Shown here: one piece after another, positions 34,348 through 44,509 of the stretch
Layout of the letters: each line of letters opens with the position of its first letter
Position numbering within the stretch: position 1 is the stretch's first letter
NCBI GenBank assembly: GCA_015143295.1
Contig: CM026560.1
Location: 1,862,501 to 1,926,500, forward strand
Direction of reading: 5' to 3'
From: Tetracentron sinense
Lineage: Eukaryota > Streptophyta > Magnoliopsida > Trochodendrales > Trochodendraceae
DNA: 64,000 nucleotides
The notes under the pieces: generated by a model
Databases searched by the model: none
The model's input: only the letters and a program-made list of their open reading frames with translations
What the model was told of the DNA's origin: nothing
Translations under genes and position numbers: made by a program

Positions 34348-34575
34348 TGTTTCATCGATTTTGTCCGGATCCTCCTTTTCTTCCGAACAAAGGGAAGGGG
34401 AAGGGTCTTCTTCGGTGGATCCCTCTTGTTCCTGTTTAGTCCCCTTCATTTCGGAAGTTGTTTCTATTTCTACATCTGTTTCTTCCTCACTTTCCCCCCT
34501 TTCTTCAGTTTCTTCGGTTTCTTTCAGTTTCTTAGTGACAATAGGTGACGGTATTCTGCCTAAATAGTAGGCCAA
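34348..34575 (-). pseudogene. ycf1: Plastid ycf1 fragment fused to rbcL
   Basis: 76 codons of Ycf1 just after its N-terminal membrane domain: [20 protein letters not shown], then the acidic tract [20 protein letters not shown] and [11 protein letters not shown]. The fusion point [12 protein letters not shown] enters rbcL without a frame break. Ycf1 is a plastid inner-envelope translocon component; this piece cannot work in the nucleus. Confidence 0.88.
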
Positions 34576-34986
34576 GACCAGGAAAGGATTTGGAATCCCT
34601 ACTGGACTGTTGAAATGAACTGAACCTCCAGTCGACTTCTGTGAAAAAGCTTAGTTATTAAGGGTTTTATAAGACCTTCCATTCGCTTTCTTTTCCTGCT
34701 AAGCAGCATTTAGGCCCTTGCCTTGGAACGACCTTCGCTTACGGGTCATTAACTAAAGACCCAGACCCAAAGCCTACTTATCTATTCCCGCCCACCGTCC
34801 CTGGATCCGATGTTCCCATTCCTTAGTCGAAAAGATATGTGGCCATGAAAGAGGGATTAAGGGGAACATAATTGACCGGGTGGTAGAGTCGTGGAAACAC
34901 TTCTTTCTTCCATATTTTTGACCTTAGCTCCATGGAACAATATGCTACTGCTGAAATATGAATCTTCTCAATTGGAAGATCTTCTA
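34576..34986. other. Mitochondrial-like non-coding segment
   Basis: Contains CTTGCCTTGGAACGACCTTC and AAGACCCAGACCCAAAGCC, which look like plant mitochondrial spacer DNA. No gene recognised. The minus frame 34823-35017 runs from the ycf2 piece into unrelated sequence. Confidence 0.4.
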
Positions 34987-35133
34987 TCAAGTACTCTCTT
35001 TCGGATCCAGGAAACAACTCTCAGAGATCTTTTTCCCTTTTGGAAGATACAGGAGCGAAACAATCAACCTATTGATATTGGAAGACCCAAAAGATTCTTC
35101 CAATGTATCATTTCTGGGTCCAATGGAATTCAT
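34987..35133 (-). pseudogene. ycf2: Plastid ycf2 fragment
   Basis: [20 protein letters not shown], then [20 protein letters not shown] and LDPKEST: 47 codons of the N-terminal part of Ycf2, then a stop from the next segment. The preceding ATG at 35133 is the Met that precedes this stretch in Ycf2. Flanks on both sides differ from Ycf2. Confidence 0.85.
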
Positions 35134-35248
35134 AGACTCTATTACATAAGTGGATTCCTAACTTTTATCTCATATCATGACATAAGTAAGCAGTTCTTAT
35201 TGTATCGTCCCAAAACTCCGCTAATTGATCTTTATGGTGCTTCCTCTA

Positions 35249-35437
35249 TCAATTAGGCAGAATTTGGCTTAGCGATAATGCGAGCAGGGTGAATTCTCGT
35301 CGAGGGCGCTCTCCTTGGCCTTCATAGTTGTATGGCACCTGCTTCTCTTTCTGCCCCTGATTGTCGTTCCTCTGCTGCTGCGGTTGCTGTTGTTGCCGGG
35401 GGCGCCTTTCAATTCCCAAGTGTGGGGGCCACAACAT
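35249..35437 (-). pseudogene. Ty3/Gypsy (Tat/Athila-like) gag scrap
   Basis: Gln-rich QQQQPQQQRNDNQGQKEKQV followed by PRREFTLLALSLSQILPN, like the region before the zinc knuckle of Tat/Athila/Ogre gags. It lies between ycf2-side DNA and another mitochondrial-like stretch. Plant mitochondrial genomes often carry such scraps, so it may have come in with the organelle block. Confidence 0.5.
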
Positions 35438-35645
35438 TCACTTCATTGTGTTGCTTATTGCCCCCTTGATTGCCGCCTCTGTTGTTGTTTCCCTTAGGGC
35501 GCTAGCCAGCTTGATGCACTATCTCCCTTCAACCCTTTGAGCGAAATGCGGCGAAAGGAAGGAAAATCCATGGGCCGACCCCATCGTCTCTACCCCGTAG
35601 GAACTACGAGATCACCCCAAGGACGCCTTCGGCATCCAGGGGTCA
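35438..35645. other. Mitochondrial-like segment, right end of organelle block
   Basis: Includes CGTAGGAACTACGAGATCAC, AAGGACGCCTTCGGCATCCA and GGGGTCACGGACCGACCATA, which read like plant mitochondrial DNA. Organelle similarity ends near 35645. Confidence 0.45.
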
Positions 35646-36978
35646 CGGACCGACCATAGAACCCTAAATCACAGTTAGAGTTTGATTAAACAATGTTGCT
35701 TAAGTGTTATGCACATCCACTCGGACTTACTCTTGAAGATGGTCTAAATTCCTAAGTAAAGATAATGCTATTATTCATGATGGTATTCATGGTTGACCAA
35801 ATCTGGATTGACTGATATGTTAATATCCCATTTGCTTGTGTCCCTACTTTAAATATGAGACAATGGAAATGACTACCTCTGGGATAGTGTGAAAGTCACT
35901 ATTGGATGCAAACAGTATGAAATGGCTACCTATACGGACAATAGTTATCTATCTGAGTCGCTAGTTTGAAAGCTCCTACTGCCAATAGTTAGGGCTACCT
36001 ATCCAATCAGTGTGAAAGCCGCCATTGTAAGAAGAATTTGAAAAATCCAAGAAAAGAATTCCAAAATATGGCTATGTTTGTCATGAAAAGAAAAGAAAAG
36101 AAAAATTGCATAAAAGATGAACAATGGTGAAAATTAGCACATGTTTAACAAATGCTAAATTTAGGATTTAACAAGTTTGACTTCTAGTGTTTGAGTCACC
36201 TTGAGTCCCTGAAATGCAATAATGTTATAACCTTAACCATGGGTTGAAACATCCAAAAGAGTCAAGTTAGAAACCTCACTACACACACTATGCCTCAAAG
36301 TTAAGCTTCTTACTAAATGTGTATTGGTTGTTGTGTTTGTATTTGATCGCCCATGTGATTAGTATAGGTGGACATATCCTCATTTAGTCAAAACTTAATT
36401 AATGATATTAAATCTTGGGTGAATAATCTTTTGGCTTCTTGGAAATTGCTTCATACATATGAAATTTTAATGTGGCTAATGCAAGCTTGTTTTCAGGGGG
36501 AGTTTCTATTTTTTGACTGATTTGGAATTGAACTTAATTATGCTTTGCAAATGAATAATGATTTCAAATTGTCTTGAATCAAGGGGGAGTTGTATGTTTC
36601 AAACTTGGTATATCTTGCATGATTTCAGGCTCAAAATTGCATTATGGAGTTGATTTTAATCTCTATGGGAGTCTCTATGTGTCATGAGAGAGTAATTTAA
36701 AAACTGAAAAATCAGATTTTGTGAAGTTTTCCTGTTCAGGCGTTCGAATAGCCATAATGGGCATTCGAACGGCTTGCATGGTTTTTGTATAAAACCCTCG
36801 GTATACCCCCATTTGCTCTCTTATTCGAACGAACTCCAAACCGAAGCTAGGGCTCTAAAATTTTCTCTCCATTTTAAGGTAATCTATTGTTCCATTCTTG
36901 AAATTTCCTTTCATTACTTGAAATTTATCATTCCTCATCATGTTTTCTCTCGTTCCCATATGGATTTTGGTTCTTCTA
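35646..36978. other. Retroelement spacer before the env-like ORF
   Basis: Non-coding. It has near-repeats GTGTGAAAG-CA/GCC-C-ATT at 35888-36030, AG-rich AAAAGAAAAGAAAAG at 36088, and GGGGGAG tracts at 36496 and 36583. At 36736-36775 CGTTCGAATAGCC and CATTCGAACGGC resemble the CGTTCGAACG words in the 3' LTR at 55070-55150. Confidence 0.4.
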
Positions 36979-38400
36979 ATGGCAAGCTCCTCACGGAGAA
37001 ATAATGCCAACAAGTCACCTTTCCCATCGCTCTCCTCATTCCATTCCTCCGAATCTGACTCGGAGAATGAGAGTGACTCTTATTCTGGACCTCCTCCCAC
37101 TCGAGGTCTGGGGATTGTGATTGAGGAACCTTCAGCTCCTCGGACTACTAGGACTAGATCAAATACTCCCAGAAGAAAATGGAAGGGAACCGCTAAGCCT
37201 AAAGGCCCATCTAACGCCGCTCCCAAGAAAAATGCGAAAAGGGCTAAAGTGAGCCAAGCATACCCCTCTACTGAAGGCCGTAGGTTTAGATCCCCTACTA
37301 CAGCTTATAGGTTTGAGCACTACTTTGAGAACCGTGTTGTAATCCTTGAGCGATCAATCCATCTTTGTGATTTTACCCACACCGATCTTCCTCGTATTAT
37401 CTAGTCGAAAGGGTGGCAGAGATTTCTTCCTCTATCAGGGTAATGCCCTTTGATCTTAATTTGGGAATTCTATTCGAACATAGAAAAGGATGACCTAGTT
37501 CACATGACCTTCACTACTGAAGTCAGAGGCATCCTTATTGAGGTTACTCCTGATTTAATTGCCAGACTTCTATTCATTCCTTAGGTTCCCGATGCCTATT
37601 TTCCATATCACTATAGGACCGATCCCCAATGGCCATCATATGGACGAGATTGCTACCATGATTTGTGGATCTCAGTCTGAATGGCCTACTACTTATTGGT
37701 TGCAGAGTAGGTTGACCCCTAATGCTAGGATCCTACATCTTTTTAAGTGCTCTAACCTCCATTCTAGAGGTCATACCATTGACATCAGTTCTGATCGAGC
37801 CCGATTTCTCTATGCCTTGCTCATTGATGAGCCTATTTATCTTGCTTCTCATATCATTGAGTTGATGATCCATGCGTCCCGCCTTAGTACTGGCACTGTA
37901 GGATTGCCTTTTGACATCTTGATCCAAGGTATTCTTGTCTCTCATGGCATCCACCATTCAACTAACGACTTGGTGAGTACTTCTAAAGGTCGCCTCACTG
38001 CGAAGGCCTACACCAGTAGTCTAACTCATGTTGCTAACCGTACTGCACCACCACCCGAGGATGGACCTGCTCAGCCTCCTCCTGATCTACCGACTACCAT
38101 GGATATGTTGGGTACTCAGATGGCCCAGCTAGTTGTGAGCCAAACTTCCTTTATTGATGAGACTTGAGCATCTCAGGTTGCTTTTAATAGCATGATGGAG
38201 ACTCAGTTCTCTACCTTTACTACTGAGACCAGAGCTCACTTCTGGCATCTCACCACCACTATGACAGACATGACGTCAGACTTTGAGAGCCTCAGAGCGG
38301 ATTGTGCACTTTAAGATGTTGCTGATGGCACTCGGAGTGATGGCAGAGATGGTGCTGATCCAGCTACTGCTACTTAGATTATTTGTTGTGGATGTTCTGT
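36979..38400 (+). pseudogene. Env-like / putative plant transposon protein ORF of element A, broken
   Basis: Starts ATG GCA AGC TCC with a Ser- and basic-rich head (SSRRNNANKSPFPSLSSFHS), then YRFEHYFENRVVILERSIHL, the entry into the 'putative plant transposon protein' domain found in SIRE and other plant retroelements. A TAG at 37402-37404 replaces a likely Gln. Frameshifts follow, with recognisable PDAYFPYHYRTDP in one frame and SEWPTTYWLQSRLTPNARIL, then SDRARFLYALLIDEPIYLAS, in another. A Pro-rich linker and a coiled-coil-like C-terminus follow a TGA at 38165-38167. Function in SIRE elements is unknown; comparison with viral envelopes rests on position only. Confidence 0.7.
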
Positions 38401-38576
38401 TTTTTTTTTGTGGATATTTTGGAATGTGTATTGGCTTGGACCATGAGTACTACTTGTTTAGATTGTATATTTTTTTTTGCCGTGGACCACTTTTTGTACT
38501 ATCCTATCATGTTCTATCACTCTATGTTTTATGGATATGGATTGTTTGGATTATGTTTTCCATGATATATTTGTGG

Positions 38577-38785
38577 CTTATGATGAATGACTAAGTCTTT
38601 AGTCCTATATTTTTTTTCAGGAAATACTTCTTGATGCTATCTAGGCTTATGATGAATGACTAAGTCTTTAGTCTTTTTTTTTTCAGGAAATACTTCTTGA
38701 TGCTATCTAGGCTTATGATGAATGACTAAGTCTTCAGTCCTATTTTTTTTTTCAGGAAATATTTCTTGATGCTATCTAGCTTTGG
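38577..38785 (+). repeat. Three-copy tandem repeat, about 66 bp
   Basis: Three copies of CTTATGATGAATGACTAAGT with T-tract and CAGGAAATACTTCTTGATGC in the 3' region of element A. Confidence 0.9.
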
Positions 38786-39215
38786 TGCTATTGTCATAAC
38801 TTGTTGGATAGCATGTCTTGAATGATGTGCTTTTATAACTGAAATTTAAATCTTTTGAGCAATATTGATATATTCCCTTGCTTCTTGATAAATTATGTGA
38901 TGCTTTGGCATTCGTGTCAAAAAGAGGGAGAAATAATGAAGAACTCCATGGTTGGTTTTAATATCTGTTCACTATTGTTTTGTATTTCCCATGCTTCACT
39001 TGGTTATGTGTTTTTAGCATGTGCAGGTGCTCAAGTGTTCAGATCAAGTTGACATAAAAAGATCAAGAGTTTTGAGTTGTATATGGTTATGGTGATTTTT
39101 TTTGTCAATCTTGTAATTCTGGGTTATGTAATTGATTACTCTCCATGTTTAGGAGTTTGTATTGAGTCATGTACTTCAATTGGTATTTTGTCACGGAATT
39201 GCCAAAGGAGGAGAT
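38786..39215 (+). other. 3' non-coding region and purine tract of element A
   Basis: No gene. Ends in the purine tract CAAAGGAGGAGAT (39203-39215) that primes plus-strand synthesis directly before the LTR. A second purine tract, AAAAAGAGGGAGAAATAA, is at 38919. Confidence 0.6.
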
Positions 39216-39345
39216 TGTAAGGTCATAATTTGTATTGACTTAATTTCGATGTTAAAATGGTGTCAATGTAAGTCTAGTGTCGCTGTTCCTCTGGTTGATG
39301 AAGTTCGGTGAAAATGAAGCTCCAAAGACTCAAGTGAACTACATT
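39216..39345 (+). repeat. 3' LTR of element A, first part
   Basis: Begins TGTAAGGTCATAATTTG straight after the purine tract and runs to the CACTA insertion. It continues at 54857 beyond the CACTA element. Confidence 0.8.
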
Positions 39346-39614
39346 CACTACAAAAATAAAGGCCTATCCAGCAGACTAAGACATAAGGTAAACAACTTTA
39401 AAGTTTTAACTTATGAAGAAATTGCAGCCTAAAGGTATATCTCGAACCAAAAAAAAAAAAAAACTTTATGAAGAATTAACAATATAGCTTGCTTTCAAAA
39501 AGAAATAGAGTGTCTTTTACCTCTTAATAATTTGGTCATAATCCAGAAAGTGTGGTAATGCATATATTAACACTTTCTTAGGGGACTTGTAATTCTATAC
39601 GGTTATAACTGGAC

Positions 39615-39870
39615 GGGGTTACACCCCTAAGGTCACCACGTGTCCTTTTTGACAATCACTCCTTAATTGTGGTTAAGATTCACCCACCCCTAGGGTTCAC
39701 CTACCTATTTTTGGTTTTTAGAAAAAATATTAAAAATATTTAACCATATGAGTTAGTGAATTTAACCAGGATTTAAAAAAGTTAATAATTTAACCATATG
39801 AGTTAGTGAATCTTAACCATAATTAAGGGTGTCAAATGGGACATATGACACCGTAGAGGATAACGTCTCT
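39615..39870. mobile_element. Fold-back MITE
   Basis: Arms of about 50 bp: CCACGTGTCCTTTTTGACAA then TTAATTGTGGTTAAGATTCA on the left, and the complement of GTGAATCTTAACCATAATTA then GTGTCAAATGGGACATATGA on the right. A central duplication of ATTTAACCATATGAGTTAGT is present. Same family wording as 24950-25411 and 42340-43530. Confidence 0.65.
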
Positions 39871-39877
39871 TCTAAGA

Positions 39878-40197
39878 GCATCTCCAACGCAATACTCTAT
39901 ATCTCTCCTCTATTTCGGCTTCTCCTCTAAATATAGAGGAGATGGACCCCACTTTAAAGTTATATGCTCCAATGGTGTCGAACTCTAAATCACTATTCCT
40001 ACTCAATAACACTATTCATTTATTATTAAAAAAAATAATTTGCATATGTTTTCTTCCCCATTTTCCCTCTCAAACTCAATAATTCACCACTTTTGCTACC
40101 AAAACTAAATAATTGGCCCACAAATTTTGTTATTAGAGTTTTTTCAATATTAAAAATAGTTTGTTATTAAAGTTTAGAGTTTCCAATGGTAGAGATG
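39878..40197. mobile_element. Possible Tourist/Harbinger-type MITE
   Basis: Left end GAGCATCTCCAACGCAATAC, identical over 14 bp to the Harbinger end at 11957, preceded by TAA. The proposed right end (CCAATGGTAGAGATGAG) is a poor inverted match, so its limit is uncertain. Confidence 0.4.
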
Positions 40198-40857
40198 AGT
40201 TGATTTTAGTCATTACAATACAATAAAACTCTACAAATTTTAATTAGAAAATAAAACTTAATTAGTGTAGATATCACTTACGAAAACTTTAAAGATATTA
40301 TTATTGATAGGAACCCTCTAATAGTAGACTTAAAATTACTCCAATAGAAAGTGCTTTCTTGCAATAAATGATTGCTACCCAATTTCACTCCGTCTCCGTT
40401 GAAGGTGATTGGAGTCAATTTTATTATATTTTAAGTACTAAAAATATATATAACTAAAATTTTAACATAAAAAATTGTTCATATAATTTTTTTTATTATA
40501 GTTACATGATACTAATTTTGTATTTTCTATTTATTAAAGAATCTGCAACTAATTATATATTTATAAGTTATATTACTCTGCTATATCTCTTATTGAAGTC
40601 ATAAACTGTAATTAATAAAATATCAAATATTACTCTGCTATATCTCTTTTATTATAGTTACAAATGAGGATCGGGGCGGTAAGACGTAGGCGTTGTCCTG
40701 GCCCAGTCCTTTGACAATACTACCTACTTCTCTAGTGGTAGGAATTGTATTCCAGGGGATGGACTCGGCGACATCCGAAACCTCCGGGCAACTAGGTGAT
40801 CCCTCGAAACCGACATGCAAGCAATTTTTTTTTTGCTTTTGGGTTTCTCTCCCTTAA

Positions 40858-40983
40858 CTCTCTCTCTCTCTCTCTCTTTCAATTTCACAACACCAGCGCC
40901 GGACACCACCACCATCAAGTTCACGGCACCAGCGCCGAACACCACCACCTCCATCATCATCTTCTCCACGTTGCTGTACACAG
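40858..40983 (+). other. Candidate 5' untranslated exon of the CACTA transcript
   Basis: A (CT)n leader at 40858-40878 is followed by GC-richer sequence ending in a consensus donor CAG|GTGAGC at 40983/40984. A strong acceptor (TTTCCTATTTCTCAG) ends at 44466, 43 nt before the TNPD ATG, which would define a 3.48-kb first intron. Confidence 0.45.
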
Positions 40984-41664
40984 GTGAGCCCCATTTCATT
41001 TTTTCTTTTTTTTAATAATTTGTTTTCTTTTATGGATGGTTAATTTTAGATTTAGTTAAAATTGATTGAATTCTGTTAATTCATGTTTTTGATTTTTTTA
41101 ATTTAATTAGTTTATCTCAGATTTTAGTGTGTACATTAGGGTAGTTTGAAGCCATTTTAAAATTCTTTTTTGAACAAAACATTAGTTTAATTTTTCAAAT
41201 CTTGTTTAAGTTAGTTTAGGCTAGCTTCAATTTGATTGATAATTCTAATTTTTCTTAGTTTTATTTTTAGTTAGTATTAACCTAGCTAAAATTTTGATTC
41301 TAGTTTATGTTGTTGGATTTAACTTTATCATGTGGGTTACCTTGTTTATACCATGGTTAGTTTTCCTTTCCATATATTAATTTATGGTTTGGATTATAGG
41401 TATCGGGGATTAGGTCTTAAGTTGGTAAATCTAATATTTTAGATAGTGCTTGATAGGTTAATTTTAATTTGTATCAAATTTGATTTCATGTTAATTACAC
41501 TGATTTTGTTGTAAAAACATAGTGAATTTTAGCTCTATGTCGGACCTTTCACCACATGGAATATTTTATTTCAATTGATGGCATTCATTTTTTTCTTTTA
41601 AAAGTCATATGAGTACTTAGTCGGCAATCAGATTAATAGTGTCAATATTTGTTCTAAGATTAAT

Positions 41665-42326
41665 AGGGGTAGTTATTGAACAAAATATTTGTGAACTACT
41701 CGGGCTCGGCTTGTTAAAAACTCGAGTATCGTTCGTTTATTTAGTAAACGAGCCGAGCTTCAACACTGTTTTTGAGCTCGTTTAGTAAACGAGCCGAGCT
41801 TGAACACACCCCTACTCGACTCGATAAAAGCTCGGTTCGATTATATATATATATATATATTTATTTATTTGAAATAAATATATAATTTATTTAAATACTA
41901 AAAATATATATCTTTATATATTTATTTTATTTATTAGTTACTAGTGGGTTGCACGCGAGAGAGAGGGAGACGGACTCTAGTGAGGGGTAATTTGGAGAAA
42001 AAATGAAATACTATTTTAGGTATAGAAACTTGAGGGACAAAATTTTGGGAAAAAAAAATTGTCCCGTATTTTAGAAAAAAATTTAAATAATATTTTAGGT
42101 ATGCATATGAGAGAGAGGAGATGGAGATAAACTATGAAGAAGGGCCCTAGTGAGGGGCATTTAGGATAAAATTTAAGGAATATTTTGGCCCTCAAGAAGA
42201 GTTCAATGGCAATTAATTGTGATTTTATCCCTCACATTATAGTTGAAGATAAAATTCAATAAACATTTTCAAGAGTTTATTTCAAACACCCCATTACTCG
42301 GCTCGTTCGGCTCGAGTATCACCCCT
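41665..42326. mobile_element. Putative hAT-like non-autonomous element
   Basis: Starts AGGGGT with CTCGGGCTCGGCTTG and ends CTCGTTCGGCTCGAGTATCA then CCCCT. The internal GTAAACGAGCCGAGCTT occurs twice. GAGCTCG-rich ends starting with AGGGGT are typical of a plant hAT MITE type. An (AT)n run lies near 41845. No target duplication was found. Confidence 0.45.
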
Positions 42327-42339
42327 ACACGTGCATGGA

Positions 42340-43530
42340 GGTGGATGGATTTCTAATCACAGCCAATTGCAATTAAACTCAAGGAGAGTTCAATCGCACC
42401 CATAGGTCAAACATGTGTCCCTTTTAACCCCTATTAACTATGGTTAAGATTCAATAACCATTGGGGTTTAACAATATAAATTCAGTTTTTTTAAAAAATA
42501 TATTAAAAATATCAATCCTAAGGGTTAAAAATTCTTAACTAGAGTTTAATATTTTTTTCCTAAAAACTAAGGTTATGTTGTTGAACCCCAAGAGTTAATA
42601 AATCTTAACCACACGTGTCCCTTTTAACCCAATTCAATCGTGGTTTTGATTAACTAATTATTGGGGTTCAATAATTTCAACTTAAGGTTAGTATATATTT
42701 CCAAAATCAAGTATATATATATATATATTTTTTTCTAAAAACCAATGTTAGATAGGAACTCTAGGGGTGACTGAATCTTAACCATAGTTAGTGGGTATTA
42801 AAATGGACACATGGCGATTTATAGAGATCTTTTAATTGTGATTAAGCATAATTAACCAAAGGTTAATATGTTTAATTTTTTCTTAAAAGCAAGGTTAGAT
42901 GGATTAAACCTAGGGGTGAGTGAATCTTAAGCACAATTAAGTGGGTGTTAAAGGGGACACGTGGTGGCTTGTAGAGCCCCCTTTAATTGTGGTTAAGCAT
43001 AATCAACCTAAGGTTTTTTCTTCTTTTAAAAATCAAGGTTAAATGGATGAATCGTAGGGGTGAGTGAATTTTAACCACATTTAGTGGGCGTTAAAGGGGA
43101 CACGTGGCGGCTTATAGAGCTCCCTTTAATTGTGGTTAATCATAAACAACCTAAGGTTCTTTTTTTTCTAAAAACCAAGGTTAATTTGATGGATGACCCT
43201 AGGGGTGAGTGAGTTTCAACCATAGTTAGCGGGTGTTGAAAGGGATACATTGCGGCTTATAGAGATCTTTTAACTGTTGTTAAACATAATTATCCTAAGA
43301 TTAATATTTTTTATTATATTTTCTGATAACTAAGGTTAGATTATTGAATCCTGAGGATAAGTGAATCTTAACCACAGTCAGTGGGTGTTAAACGAGACAC
43401 ATGACGGCTTGTAGAGCCCTCTTTAATTGCGGTTTAGCAGAACCAACCTAAGGTTATTTTTTCCCTAAAACTAATGTTAGATGGATAACCCCTGGGGGTG
43501 AGTAAATCTTAATCATAGTTAATGTATGTA
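42340..43530. repeat. Tandem array of fold-back-family units, about 146 bp
   Basis: About six units with the landmark GGACACGTGGCGGCTTATAG near 42806, 42955, 43098, 43242 and 43394. Each has TTTAATTGTGGTTAAGCATA, AACCTAAGGTT, AACCAAGGTTA, CCTAGGGGTGAGTGAATCTT and TTAGTGGGTGTTAAAGGGGA. The array starts with a fold-back-like piece (CAATTGCAATTAAACTC). Confidence 0.75.
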
Positions 43531-44466
43531 TTCAAGTAATAGGGGCAAAATGGGAAAAAGCTAATTTTATAAACTAGAAGGAAGGTTTCTAAAATTTCAT
43601 CAAACCTCAAGTGACGTGAGTGTATATATGCCTAGTAAGATTTGTAGTTCAATTGTATGTATCTTGTGCTTACTTAATTGTTAACATCCTTGTTCCCGTT
43701 CTGGTACACTATGTATAGTGCATGCATGATTGAACCTCATGATCTATATTAACTATTTGGGTGGTTATATGATATTTCCTTCTGATCTCTATGTTATATG
43801 TCAATGTTGGAGCAGATAATGTACATATTACCCTATGAAGGACATTATCAGTGACTAAATGGAAATTTAAGTTCATAGGTTCATACTCATTCATGCATTG
43901 AAGCTTAGATTTCCCGTTCAACAATCATTGCGTGACAAGTGCATTTCTTGTATTACCTATTTGGATGGATTAGTTGTAAACTATGTCATTTAGTTCTCTT
44001 GTGGGACTAAATGCAGGTTAACAACATTTCGGTTTTGTTTGTGATACAGTGTATTTGTCTGTATATGATTCTTGAATTGTCCGGTTGGATAGTTTGGGAA
44101 TGCATAATCTCTAGTATATTCAGTTGCTCATTGTTTGTCCAGATTGAGAAAAATTTTGGCAGTTGTTTCTCTTGTTCTCTGGGTACATATTTAGACTATG
44201 TGGCATGCTTGCCCCTAATCTAAGTCGTGTGCTTGGAGAACCATAGGGAAATGCTGCCGAAATTTCCTTGAAATGAAACAAACCACTTGAGCAAGTGAAT
44301 ATTGGAGATTATGCATTCCTAAATGGGATAGGAACACCCCACCCGTTAGAAGAGAAGTTAAAAATGATAGGAAGCATGCATGCATACATATTGTGTAAAT
44401 GGGGAAGTCATTTGATAGCTGTGTTATTGCAATTGACTGATGTGATCAACGTTTCCTATTTCTCAG
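43531..44466. other. Intron-like DNA before the CACTA TNPD gene
   Basis: AT-rich with no domain-bearing frame. It ends in a good 3' splice site at 44466. Confidence 0.4.
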
Positions 44467-44509
44467 AATAGCTAACGAAGCAGGACTTAAAAATCTCATC
44501 TCATCCCTT

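Noticed and set aside
36979..38400. Idea that the env-like ORF is a true viral envelope gene
   Set aside because: No signal peptide, membrane anchor or fusion features are evident; the domain is a plant transposon-associated domain of unknown role.
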